Shown here: positions 44,194-52,826 of the stretch, one piece after another | Numbering within the stretch: the first letter of the stretch is position 1 | Layout of the letters: every line of letters starts with the position of its first letter | DNA from: Chitinophaga jiangningensis | GTDB lineage: Bacteria; Bacteroidota; Bacteroidia; Chitinophagales; Chitinophagaceae | Reading direction: 5' to 3' | Assembly (NCBI RefSeq): GCF_900142605.1 | Contig: NZ_FRBL01000001.1 | Coordinates: 558,001 to 622,000 of the forward strand | Length of the DNA: 64,000 nt | Notes under the pieces: model-generated | Seen by the model: the letters and a program-made list of their open reading frames with translations, nothing else | Database searches by the model: none | What the model was told of the DNA's origin: nothing | Translations under genes and position numbers: made by a program

Positions 44194-45406
44194 TTTGCAG
44201 TTCTATTATAGCTGAAACAATGTCCTGGGCTACCTCCTGTTTCGATTTGAGGGGCAGGCTTTTTTCGCGGCCTTTGCGGTCGAACAGGGTTACCTTATTC
44301 GTATCATAGTTAAAACCTGCACCCGGGTCGGCCAGGGAGTTCATCACGATCATATCGAGGTGCTTTTCCCTGAGCTTTTTGAGGGCATATTCTTTTTCGT
44401 TGTTTGTTTCCAGGGAGAATCCAATGAGCATTTGCTGTGGTCCTTTGTTATTACCCAAAGTACGCAGGATATCGTGCGTTTTTTCCAAAGGTATATTTAA
44501 CTGTACCTCTCCTTTCTTGATCTTTTTATCGGCTACCTGTGCCGGGCGGTAGTCGGCTACGGCGGCGGCGGCCACTACCAGGTCGGACAGTGGGTAGGCG
44601 GCGATTACGGCATGGAACATTTCTTCGGCCGACTGCACCCGGATCGTTTCCACGCCGGCGTGGTTGGTGCTGAGGTGGGTGGGTCCGAGGATCAGCTTCA
44701 CCTGTGCGCCGGCATCGGCGAGCACTTCGGCGATGGCGATGCCCATTTTCCCACTGGAGTGGTTGGAGATGTAGCGCACCGGGTCGATGTGTTCGATGGT
44801 TGGGCCAGCTGTTACCACGGCCAGTTTGCCGGCGAGTGGTTTAGGGGAGCCGGACTTGCTGAAATGGCGGCGGAGGAATGCGAGGATTTCTTCCGGTTCG
44901 GCCATTCTGCCTTCTCCTACGAGGCCGGAGGCGAGCTCGCCATTGGCTACGGGGATAAGAATATTTTTATAAGAGATGAGTTTTTCGATGTTATAACGGG
45001 TGGCCGGGTGGTGCCACATGTCTTCGTCCATTGCGGGTGCAAATATCACCGGGCAGGTGGCGGAGAGGTAGGTGGCGAGCAGGAGGTTATCGCAAAGACC
45101 GTTGGCCATTTTGGCGATGGTATTGGCGGATGCCGGTGCGATGAGCATCACATCAGCCCATCGGCCGAGGGCTACGTGATTATTCCAGCTGTCGTGGTCA
45201 CTGATCTGAAGGGGTACTTCATTTTTGGAGAGGGTGGCGAGGGTGAGTGGCGTGATGAAGCCGGCGGCTGCCGGGGTCATGACAACTTTCACCTGGGCTC
45301 CTTCTTTTACGAGGAGTCGCACGATGGTAGCGGCCTTATAGGCGGCAATACTACCGGACACGCCGAGCAGTATTTTTTTGCCGTGTAATATCTTAGTAGT
45401 GTCCAT
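44186..45406 (-). CDS. coaBC: Bifunctional phosphopantothenoylcysteine decarboxylase/synthetase
   Basis: The 406-residue protein carries two steps of coenzyme A synthesis. The N-terminal flavoprotein (about 1-180) has ILLGVSGSIAAYKA, WNNHVALGRWADVMLIAPASANTIAKMANG with the catalytic His, and PAMDEDMWHHPAT. The C-terminal CTP-dependent ligase (about 190-406) has VTAGPTIEHIDPVRYISNHSSGKMG and AAAVADYRP. Length is usual. A terminator precedes it, so part of its expression may need an internal promoter. Confidence 0.95.
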   Translation of the reverse strand: MDTTKILHGKKILLGVSGSIAAYKAATIVRLLVKEGAQVKVVMTPAAAGFITPLTLATLSKNEVPLQISDHDSWNNHVALGRWADVMLIAPASANTIAKMANGLCDNLLLATYLSATCPVIFAPAMDEDMWHHPATRYNIEKLISYKNILIPVANGELASGLVGEGRMAEPEEILAFLRRHFSKSGSPKPLAGKLAVVTAGPTIEHIDPVRYISNHSSGKMGIAIAEVLADAGAQVKLILGPTHLSTNHAGVETIRVQSAEEMFHAVIAAYPLSDLVVAAAAVADYRPAQVADKKIKKGEVQLNIPLEKTHDILRTLGNNKGPQQMLIGFSLETNNEKEYALKKLREKHLDMIVMNSLADPGAGFNYDTNKVTLFDRKGREKSLPLKSKQEVAQDIVSAIIELQNA

Positions 45407-45421
45407 GGACGTGTATGAAAC

Positions 45422-45449
45422 AAAAAAGCGGCAGAAAAATATCTGCCGC
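45422..45449 (-). terminator. Intrinsic terminator between rpoZ and coaBC
   Basis: On the minus strand the 8-bp stem GCGGCAGA/TCTGCCGC (45449-45428) is followed by TTTTTTG. It lies 35 bases past the rpoZ stop and 15 bases before the coaBC start. Confidence 0.75.
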
Positions 45450-45484
45450 CATGAAATTAATATTTTTATTTATTCCCGTAACGA

Positions 45485-45826
45485 TTAGCTGAACAGGTCA
45501 TCATCGTTTTTACGGAAATAGATTTTGTTATCCAGAAATTCGTGCGTAGCCTGGATCGCTGGGTTAGCCAGTCTTTCGTAAAAGCGGCTGATTTCGATCT
45601 GCTCTTTGTTTTCGTGCACTTCTTCGAGGTTGTCGGTATGACTTGCAAACTCTTCCAGTTTGGAATGGAGCTCCTCTTTCACGGAAATATTGATCTGATT
45701 GGCGCGTTTTGCGATCACGGCAATAGACTCATATAAATTCCCAGTTCTGTTCTTAATATCGGTAGTATTTCTGGTTTCTACCCAAGGATTAAGGCTACTG
45801 GTTAGACTTCGCTTTATTTTGCTCAT
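45485..45826 (-). CDS. rpoZ: RNA polymerase omega subunit (Bacteroidota type)
   Basis: The 113-residue protein has NRTGNLYESIAVIAKRANQI, the omega/Rpb6 core that binds the beta' subunit and helps assembly. Bacteroidota omega has little similarity to the E. coli form outside this region. The C-terminal part has NPAIQATHEFLDNKIYFRK. It overlaps bamD by 32 bases, as commonly seen in the phylum. Confidence 0.85.
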   Translation of the reverse strand: MSKIKRSLTSSLNPWVETRNTTDIKNRTGNLYESIAVIAKRANQINISVKEELHSKLEEFASHTDNLEEVHENKEQIEISRFYERLANPAIQATHEFLDNKIYFRKNDDDLFS

Positions 45827-46631
45827 TTTCCAGAGTTTTAATGTTTGATTGCGCTAAGGTATAAAATTTTTCGGCATCAGGCTTCAGTTTACTATTTGGA
45901 TAGTGGTCATTGAAGTCAAGATATTCCGATACTACGGTTTCATATCTTTCCTTTTGCTTATCCATTACGCTGTTTTTGGCGTAAGAGTAGTAAGCTTTGA
46001 TAGCCATTACTTTATAGCTGTCGGACTTATCGGAATCAGGGTAGTTACGCATGAGACCTTTAAAGGCGATACCGGCAGCTTTGAAGTAGCCGAGGTTATA
46101 ATATAATTCGGCTGCGTTATATTCTTTTTTTTCCAGTTTGCGGCGGCAGAGTTCGATTACCAGGTTGGCTTCGGCTACTTTAGGAGCGGAAGGGTAGTTG
46201 TTCACGAACGTTTGCATGGCGGCAATGGCTTTGGTGGTGTTGGTTTGGTCCAGCGACACCTTAGGCGACTGCTTATAGTAGCAATAGGCCTGCATATAGT
46301 CTATTTCTACTGCTCTCGGGCTGTTTGGAAAGAGGTCCAGGTAGTTTTTGAAGTTAAAACCGGCCTGTACGTAGTCTTTCAGGTAGTAAGAGCAATAAGC
46401 CATATTGTAGTAGAGTCCTTCGAACTTGTCGGTACCTTTATACACCTGCATGAGGTCGCTATACAGCGTAAGCGCAGTATTGTATTTTTTCTTCTGGTAC
46501 ATTTTATCGGCGTATGCCAGCTTCTTTTCAAAGTTATTGCTTTTTTCTATCCTACGTAACTCGTTATTACAGGAGGAGAAAGAAATTGCAGCAATCAAAA
46601 GGACACCGATGAACAATAAAAATTTCCGCAT
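45795..46631 (-). CDS. bamD: Outer membrane assembly lipoprotein BamD
   Basis: The 278-residue lipoprotein works with BamA to insert barrel proteins. Signal MRKFLLFIGVLLIAAISFSSC gives Cys21. TPR-like repeats follow: AYADKMYQKKKYNTALTLYSDL, YYNMAYCSYYLKDYVQAGFNFKNYL and MQTFVNNYPSAPKVAEANLVIELCRRKL. A -7 element is present 10-18 bases before the start. It leads the bamD-rpoZ transcript and points away from the dcw cluster. Confidence 0.9.
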   Translation of the reverse strand: MRKFLLFIGVLLIAAISFSSCNNELRRIEKSNNFEKKLAYADKMYQKKKYNTALTLYSDLMQVYKGTDKFEGLYYNMAYCSYYLKDYVQAGFNFKNYLDLFPNSPRAVEIDYMQAYCYYKQSPKVSLDQTNTTKAIAAMQTFVNNYPSAPKVAEANLVIELCRRKLEKKEYNAAELYYNLGYFKAAGIAFKGLMRNYPDSDKSDSYKVMAIKAYYSYAKNSVMDKQKERYETVVSEYLDFNDHYPNSKLKPDAEKFYTLAQSNIKTLENEQNKAKSNQ

Positions 46632-47122
46632 AAAAGAGTGGCAAAATTAAGAATTAAATGTAAATGTAAGGTAGAGAGATTTTCGTTGCTGTTAAAATTT
46701 TGCAAAAGGGCCGAATAAGTCGACAAACTGGCAAAAATTAATGGTGATTTAAAAAAAGAAATGAGAAATTCAAAAAAAATTTTTTGATGATAAAATTTTA
46801 ACGGGGGTGCCGGAACGAATTAGAATTAAAAACTAAGTATAATTTCAGATGACCCGAAAAAAAACCGGGAAATATTTGTCGCACCAATTGCAGGTCCATG
46901 GCCTTATTTGCCTCAGGCTCATCCCTCAGTTAAACTTATTAACACATTGCGCACACCCATCCCAGAGAAATCCACATCTCCCTACACATAAACCCCTATA
47001 AAATCAACACCTGTGGCCTTTTGTTCCTGTGGAAAAAATTTATAAAGCATTTTTTCGTTAAAAAGTGGGAAAAAGTGTTATTTTGTGTTAGAAAATGGAT
47101 TTCAAGGACTTTACCCCATGGT
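46632..47122. other. Divergent intergenic region between bamD and mraZ
   Basis: About 490 bases, mostly AT-rich. On the minus strand TAATTTTG (46649-46642) is an exact -7 element for bamD. On the plus strand, GTG-type repeats before mraZ overlap the expected promoter. Two GTGG motifs also occur near 47010-47035. A weak CCCG/CGGG hairpin is at 46853-46869. No gene or RNA was recognised. Confidence 0.5.
47065..47099 (+). promoter_or_regulatory. Candidate MraZ-binding repeats
   Basis: GTGGG (47065), GTGTT (47075), GTGTT (47085) and ATGGA (47095) start at exact 10-base intervals, 24-58 bases before the mraZ start. In other bacteria MraZ represses its own operon through GTGGG-type direct repeats spaced by about 10 bases. 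Only the first repeat here is canonical. TATTTTG (47080-47086) within the array could be part of the promoter, which would allow autorepression. Confidence 0.45.
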
Positions 47123-47590
47123 ATGACTGGTTTTCTCGGTGAATACGAAGCAACGCTGGACGCAAAAGGGCGTTTTCTGCTACCTGCCGGATTCAAAAAG
47201 CAGGTTCAGGAAAGCGCTGGAGGACAGTTTGTGATTTGCCGAGGGTTTGAGAAATGTTTGTCCCTGTATCCGATGAATGAATGGCAGCCCATTTTCGAAA
47301 GAATCAGTAAGCTGAATGACTTCGATCCGAAGGTGAGAGAGTTCAAGCGTTACTTTCTCAACGGGGCTACCATACTGGAGCTGGATAGCGCGGGAAGGTT
47401 GCTGGTACCTAAAAACCTGCTCTCTTACGCCAATCTGGAAAAAGATATTATTCTGGCTGCGGCCACCAATAAAATCGAGATCTGGGATAGTGGTAAATAC
47501 CAGGAGTTCTTTGAAAATTTCTCACCAGCAGCCTTCAGTGATTTGGCACAACAGGTTATGGGCGGAGGAGATAACAACAACACAATTTAA
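47123..47590 (+). CDS. mraZ: Transcriptional regulator MraZ
   Basis: MraZ is an AbrB-like DNA-binding protein that regulates the dcw cluster at its head. The 155-residue frame starts at ATG 47123; an upstream extension adds 34 residues without family character. Two SpoVT/AbrB-type repeats are visible: GEYEATLDAKGRFLLPAGFK (about 5-24) and NGATILELDSAGRLLVPKNL. Ring-forming MraZ proteins bind repeats like those just upstream. Confidence 0.95.
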   Translation: MTGFLGEYEATLDAKGRFLLPAGFKKQVQESAGGQFVICRGFEKCLSLYPMNEWQPIFERISKLNDFDPKVREFKRYFLNGATILELDSAGRLLVPKNLLSYANLEKDIILAAATNKIEIWDSGKYQEFFENFSPAAFSDLAQQVMGGGDNNNTI

Positions 47591-47601
47591 ATCTGTAGCG
47601 T

Positions 47602-48513
47602 ATGGGCGAACAGCAATATCATTTACCTGTTCTGCTGCAGGAGACAACGGAGTTACTTCACATCAATCCATCCGGAACATATGTGGATGCTACGTTTGGA
47701 GGCGGAGGACATTCAAGAGCCATACTGGAAAGACTAGGTGAAAACGGCAGACTGATTGTGTTTGATCAGGACGAAGATGCTTACCGTAACAGGATTATAG
47801 ACGACCGCGTCACTTTTGTACAACAGAACTTCAGGCACCTGCAGCGTTTCCTGAAATTACATAAAGCAGAGCCTGTAGATGGTATACTGGCAGATCTCGG
47901 CGTATCCTCCCATCAGTTTGATACTGCAGAAAGAGGATTCAGTATTCGATTCGACGCCGATCTGGACATGCGTATGGACACCAGAACCGACCTCACCGCC
48001 GCTAAATTGCTGGCAACATGGTCCGAAGCTAAACTACATCTCCTGTTCCAGGAATACGGAGAAGTAACCAACTCGAAAACACTGGCCCAAACCATCGTCA
48101 AAAACAGGAAAGCACACCCCATGCGTACCATTGCAGAGTTCAAATCTGTAATCCAACCCATCGTAAAGGGTAACCCGCAGAAATACCTGGCCCAGGTCTT
48201 CCAGGCACTGCGTATAGCCGTTAACGATGAGCTGGGAGCTTTGAAAGATTTACTGTCACAATCCGCTGAAGTACTGAAACCAGGCGGAAGACTCGCTATC
48301 ATCACCTTCCATTCACTGGAAGACAGAATGGTTAAGAACTTTATGAAATCTGGCAGTTTCGAGGAAGCACAAGACGATCCGTTTGGCTTGGAAACACCCC
48401 CTAAATTGTTCAAATTAATCACAAAAAAGCCGGTTACCGCCAGCGACGCAGAACTGAAAAACAATAGCAGATCCAGAAGTGCAAAACTGCGTGTAGCCGA
48501 AAAAAACTTGTAG
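47602..48513 (+). CDS. rsmH: 16S rRNA (cytosine-1402-N4)-methyltransferase
   Basis: RsmH methylates C1402 of 16S rRNA. The 303-residue protein has HLPVLLQETTELL, the SAM motif YVDATFGGGGHSRAIL, ILADLGVSSHQFDTAERGFS and RLAIITFHSLEDRMVKNF. This is the old mraW, second gene of the cluster. It starts 11 bases after mraZ. Confidence 0.97.
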   Translation: MGEQQYHLPVLLQETTELLHINPSGTYVDATFGGGGHSRAILERLGENGRLIVFDQDEDAYRNRIIDDRVTFVQQNFRHLQRFLKLHKAEPVDGILADLGVSSHQFDTAERGFSIRFDADLDMRMDTRTDLTAAKLLATWSEAKLHLLFQEYGEVTNSKTLAQTIVKNRKAHPMRTIAEFKSVIQPIVKGNPQKYLAQVFQALRIAVNDELGALKDLLSQSAEVLKPGGRLAIITFHSLEDRMVKNFMKSGSFEEAQDDPFGLETPPKLFKLITKKPVTASDAELKNNSRSRSAKLRVAEKNL

Positions 48514-48625
48514 CACAGCGCCTTACAACGCAGCTCCAATCCTATCATTCCTATTCACTGTGAAGGCTTTAACTGATGATGGCGTAGGCGTCTATCCATT
48601 TCATAATCCTTAAAAAGCATAGCGC

Positions 48626-49009
48626 GTGTCCGAGGAAGAAATTATCGATAAAAACCAGGAGGCCCCCAGCGAAGATCATATCCCTTTGCAGGAACCTAAA
48701 AAGGAATGGCGGCTCCGCATCAACTATTCAATGCTGGTGCAGAACATGCCCCGTATCCTTTTTCTTGCTGCCCTGGCGCTTATCTATATCGCCAACAGCC
48801 ACCTCGCTGAAAAAAAAATACGCCGTATCAATCAGCTTAGCAAAGAAATCAAAGAGCTTAAGTGGGAATATATCAACGTGAAGAGTGAGCTCATGTTCCA
48901 AAGCAAAATGAGTGAAGTCAGCAAATCCGTAGAGCAACTGGGACTCAAACAACTGAACTCCCCCCCTCGAAAAATTGTGCTGAAAAATGAAACAGAAAAA
49001 AATGATTAA
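48626..49009 (+). CDS. ftsL: FtsL-like cell division protein
   Basis: The 127-residue bitopic protein starts at GTG 48626. A cytoplasmic acidic N-terminus precedes a membrane helix (about 43-60, MPRILFLAALALIYIANS) and a periplasmic coiled coil (about 62-100, EKKIRRINQLSKEIKELKWEY) with the C-terminal LGLKQLNSPPRKIVL. Bacteroidota FtsL is poorly conserved, so the call rests on size, topology and position between rsmH and the division PBP. Confidence 0.8.
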   Translation: MSEEEIIDKNQEAPSEDHIPLQEPKKEWRLRINYSMLVQNMPRILFLAALALIYIANSHLAEKKIRRINQLSKEIKELKWEYINVKSELMFQSKMSEVSKSVEQLGLKQLNSPPRKIVLKNETEKND

Positions 49010-49014
49010 CACAT

Positions 49015-49115
49015 TGATACCTGATACTGCCCGCCCTTACATATCTGTATAGGCGGGGATGCTGGTAAATATCATATGGCAAGCATCTCAATAAAACCGC
49101 CAGTGTCAGGTATCA
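49015..49115. repeat. 101-nt inverted repeat able to form a three-way junction
   Basis: An outer 15-bp stem (49015-49029 with 49101-49115, one G-T pair) encloses two adjacent inner hairpins. Arm 1 is CCCGCC (49030-49035) with GGCGGG (49052-49057) and an inner TACA/TGTA. Arm 2 is GATGCT (49058-49063) with AGCATC (49082-49087). It occupies most of the ftsL-ftsI gap. It could be a structured RNA or a miniature mobile element; no target duplication is evident. Confidence 0.65.
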
Positions 49116-49158
49116 TACTTAATTATATCTCCCCCTAAAGGGAGCTAACAACAAAAAA

Positions 49159-51264
49159 GTGGATGTAAAAAAAGACATATTATGGCGAGTTTATCTATGC
49201 GTAATAGGCATGGCGCTGTTCAGCGTCGCTATACTCGCTAAAGTCTTTTATATCCAAAACGTTCAGGGCAGCTACTGGAGAAGTATCGCAGACAGCCTGC
49301 ATACCAGATACGTAGCCCTCGACGCCGACAGAGGTACCATCTATTCTGAAGAAGGAAGAATGCTCTCTTCCTCTATCCCCTATTTCGATATCAGAATAGA
49401 TTTTGCCGCAGACGGACTAAGAGATAAACAAGGAAAAGTCTTCAGGGAAAACCTGGACTCCCTTGCCCTATGCCTCTCCCAGCTGTTTAACGACCGCTCA
49501 AAAGAGGAATACAAAACACTGCTCAGAGAAGGGTACAAATCTAAAGACCGGTACTTCCTCCTAAAAAGAGATATACCGTTTAACCAGTACCAAACCCTGA
49601 GAACATTACCGATGTTCCGGCTCGGCAAAAACAAAGGTGGTATGATCGCTGAAACCAAAAGTAAACGCATCAACCCCTTTAAACTGCTTGCCAACAGAAC
49701 CATCGGACTCGCCCGCGAGAATTCACAAAGCGTAGGCCTCGAAAGAACCTACGACGAATACCTCAAAGGTGTTACCGGTAAACGCCTCATGCGCCGCATC
49801 GCTGGCGGAACTTACGTTCCCGTGCAAGGCTACGATATCGAACCGGAAAACGGACGCGATATCGTCACCACCATCGATGTAAACATGCAGGATATCGTGG
49901 AAACAGCCCTCATGAATATGATGGTGCAAAATGAATGTGACCACGGCACCTGTATACTCATGGAAGTGAAAACCGGAAAAATTAAAGCCATGGCTAACCT
50001 CGGCAGACAACCGGACGGCAGCTACTGGGAAAATATGAACTACGCCCTACAGGTAGGTGAACCAGGTTCGGTATTTAAACTGGCCACCGTTATATCTGTG
50101 CTGGAAGATAAATACGCCACCATGAACACCATGGTCGACATGGAAGGCGGTAAATGGCGTGTAGGCCGCAGAACGGTTTTCGACTCCGAACCACATCCTG
50201 GTCCGCAGAACGTAACCATCAAACACGCGTTCGAACTCAGTTCCAACGTAGGTATGGCCAAACTCGCCGTGCAGTTCTACGGCAAAAAACCAAATAGTTT
50301 CGTCAACCACCTGAAAAGGCTGAAACTCGATACTATCACCGGTATTGACCTCGTAGGTGAAGGACGCCCGATCATTAAAAATACGTCCGCACGCACCTGG
50401 TCCAATACCACCCTCCCGTGGATGGCCTTCGGCTATGAAGTGCTCGTGAGCCCGCTACAAACAGCCATGCTGTACAACGCAGTAGCCAACAACGGGAAAA
50501 TGATGAAACCCTACCTCGTCAATTCCATCATGGAATATGGCCAGGTAGTCAAACAATTTGAACCAACGGTAGTAATGGACAGCATCTGCTCCCAGACTAC
50601 CCTCCGCCAGGTACAAGCCATGCTGGCAGGGGTAGTCACCAACGGAACAGCAAAAAAACTGCAAAACCAATACTACACCTTCGCCGGAAAAACCGGTACC
50701 GCCCTCGTTGCCAACGGCAGCCGAGGGTATGCCGATAAAATCTACCAGGCATCATTCGCAGGGTACTTCCCCGCTAATGATCCGCAGTACACCTGTGTGG
50801 TAGTAATAAAAAACAAACCGCATGCACTCCGCTTCTATGGCGCCAGTGTAGCGGGTCCTGTGTTTAGGGAAGTAGCGGATAAACTCTATGCACTCGCCGT
50901 GGAAAAACAGGCACCCATGCAGGCAAATGTCAAACTAGACACCATGCTGGCCATGAAAACAGGGAAAGCTGCAGAATGGAACGAAATACTCCATACACTG
51001 CAACTCCCCGCCGCCGCCCTCCCAGCCGCTAATGCCTGGGTAAGCGCGAAAGTAACAAACCAGAAAGTGAACTTCCAGCAGGTAACGCAACAACGCGGCG
51101 CCGTGCCGGATGTAACCGGAATGGGACTCAAAGACGCACTGTACCTGCTCGAAAATGCAGGCCTCCGTGTAGTAGTTAAAGGCGCCGGCAAAGTGAAAAC
51201 ACAATCACTGGCAGGCGGAACTAAAATTGGAAACGAACAAACCATCGTAATAGAACTCAGCTAA
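49159..51264 (+). CDS. ftsI: Division penicillin-binding protein with PASTA domain (FtsI/PBP3 type)
   Basis: This 701-residue septal transpeptidase starts at GTG 49159. It has a membrane helix (about 11-31), a dimerisation domain, and the transpeptidase domain with SxxK at Ser304 (GSVFK), SxN at 361-363 (SSN) and KTG at 511-513. A single PASTA domain (about 645-701, VPDVTGMGLKDALYLLENAGL) ends the protein. It crosslinks new peptidoglycan at the septum, with FtsW as glycosyltransferase. The murE start overlaps its stop. Confidence 0.94.
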   Translation: MDVKKDILWRVYLCVIGMALFSVAILAKVFYIQNVQGSYWRSIADSLHTRYVALDADRGTIYSEEGRMLSSSIPYFDIRIDFAADGLRDKQGKVFRENLDSLALCLSQLFNDRSKEEYKTLLREGYKSKDRYFLLKRDIPFNQYQTLRTLPMFRLGKNKGGMIAETKSKRINPFKLLANRTIGLARENSQSVGLERTYDEYLKGVTGKRLMRRIAGGTYVPVQGYDIEPENGRDIVTTIDVNMQDIVETALMNMMVQNECDHGTCILMEVKTGKIKAMANLGRQPDGSYWENMNYALQVGEPGSVFKLATVISVLEDKYATMNTMVDMEGGKWRVGRRTVFDSEPHPGPQNVTIKHAFELSSNVGMAKLAVQFYGKKPNSFVNHLKRLKLDTITGIDLVGEGRPIIKNTSARTWSNTTLPWMAFGYEVLVSPLQTAMLYNAVANNGKMMKPYLVNSIMEYGQVVKQFEPTVVMDSICSQTTLRQVQAMLAGVVTNGTAKKLQNQYYTFAGKTGTALVANGSRGYADKIYQASFAGYFPANDPQYTCVVVIKNKPHALRFYGASVAGPVFREVADKLYALAVEKQAPMQANVKLDTMLAMKTGKAAEWNEILHTLQLPAAALPAANAWVSAKVTNQKVNFQQVTQQRGAVPDVTGMGLKDALYLLENAGLRVVVKGAGKVKTQSLAGGTKIGNEQTIVIELS

Positions 51265-52730
51265 TGAAGACGCTGCGCGACATATTATACAACGTAGGCA
51301 TCACCGCCGTTCAGGGTAATACGGATATTACCGTGAACGCGATTGCAATTGATTCACGAGCCATTGGTAAAAACGATGCTTTCATCGCCGTTAAAGGCGT
51401 TCACGCAGATGGTCACCAATATATCGACAAAGCTGTAGCACAAGGCGCTACCGCCATTATCTGTGAAGAGATGCCGGCAAACATTGCCGACAATATCACC
51501 TATGTACAGGTGAAAGACAGCGCCACCGCCAGTGGTATCATAGCAGGCAACTACTATGATAACCCCAGCCACCAGCTCAAACTCGTGGGCGTTACCGGTA
51601 CCAACGGCAAAACAACCATCGCCACCCTGCTGTTTCGCCTGTTCACCAAAATGGGCTACCACTGTGGACTACTTTCCACTGTGCAAAATCAGATAGGCGA
51701 TACCGTTATACCGTCTACCCATACCACCCCGGACCCTATCAGTCTCAATGAACTGCTGGCCCGTATGGTGGCAGATGGCTGCCTGTACGCCTTTATCGAA
51801 GTAAGCTCCCACGCGATACACCAACACCGCATCGCAGGTCTTCAGTTCGCAGGAGGCATTTTCAGCAATATCACGCACGATCACCTGGACTACCACAAAA
51901 CTTTTGATGAGTACATCCGCGTGAAGAAATCGTTCTTTGATAACCTGCCCGCCGGCGCTTTTGCACTCACCAACCTCGACGATAAAAGAGGTAACGTAAT
52001 GCTGCAAAATACCAAAGCCCGCAAAGCAGGATATAGCTTACATACCCTGGCCGACTTCAAAGGAAAAATCCTTGAAAACAACCTGACAGGGCTGATCATG
52101 TCCATCGATGATACCGAAGTACACTTCCGCCTCATCGGTGAATTCAACGCCTATAACCTGCTGGCAGTATACGGTGCCGCCAGGTTACTGGGAGAAGATA
52201 AGTCCAAAGTACTACAGGCACTCAGTGATGTACAAGGCGCCGAAGGCCGCTTCGATTACTTCGTGTCCGACAAAGACCAGATCATCGCTATCGTTGATTA
52301 CGCACACACGCCAGACGCACTGAAAAATGTACTGGCCACCATACAAAACCTCCGCAAAGGCAATGAACAGCTGATTACAGTAGTAGGTTGCGGAGGCGAC
52401 AGAGATACCACCAAACGCCCTATCATGGCTGATGTGGCAGTGGAAAGCAGCGACAAGGTTATCTTCACTTCCGATAACCCCCGCTCCGAAGACGCCACCG
52501 CCATCATCGAAGAAATGGAAAAAGGCGTACCCGTGCATCTCAGGAAAAAATATCTCGCCATCGTCGACAGGAAAGAAGCGATTAAAACAGCCGTTTCCCT
52601 CGCCGGTAAAGACGATATCATCCTCGTAGCCGGTAAAGGCCACGAAAAATACCAGGAAATCCATGGGGTCAAACACCCCTTCGATGATAAAAAGGTATTA
52701 CACGAGATGATGACAATGCTCGAGAAGTAA
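51264..52730 (+). CDS. murE: UDP-MurNAc-tripeptide ligase MurE (meso-diaminopimelate type)
   Basis: MurE adds the third amino acid to the peptidoglycan precursor. The 488-residue protein has the ATP loop VTGTNGKTTIATL and HTTPDPISLNELLARM. The motif DNPRSED near 413 is the DNPR signature of enzymes that add meso-diaminopimelate rather than lysine. Its ATG overlaps the ftsI stop by one base, so translation is coupled. The usual next gene, murF, is not in the cluster. Confidence 0.96.
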   Translation: MKTLRDILYNVGITAVQGNTDITVNAIAIDSRAIGKNDAFIAVKGVHADGHQYIDKAVAQGATAIICEEMPANIADNITYVQVKDSATASGIIAGNYYDNPSHQLKLVGVTGTNGKTTIATLLFRLFTKMGYHCGLLSTVQNQIGDTVIPSTHTTPDPISLNELLARMVADGCLYAFIEVSSHAIHQHRIAGLQFAGGIFSNITHDHLDYHKTFDEYIRVKKSFFDNLPAGAFALTNLDDKRGNVMLQNTKARKAGYSLHTLADFKGKILENNLTGLIMSIDDTEVHFRLIGEFNAYNLLAVYGAARLLGEDKSKVLQALSDVQGAEGRFDYFVSDKDQIIAIVDYAHTPDALKNVLATIQNLRKGNEQLITVVGCGGDRDTTKRPIMADVAVESSDKVIFTSDNPRSEDATAIIEEMEKGVPVHLRKKYLAIVDRKEAIKTAVSLAGKDDIILVAGKGHEKYQEIHGVKHPFDDKKVLHEMMTMLEK

Positions 52731-52826
52731 CGAAAGTGCAGTTGATGTAAATTATTTGAATAACTCAATGACTTAAAAACCTGTAACACCGCTATGGCAG
52801 GGTGAAACAGGTACGACTAAAACTAT

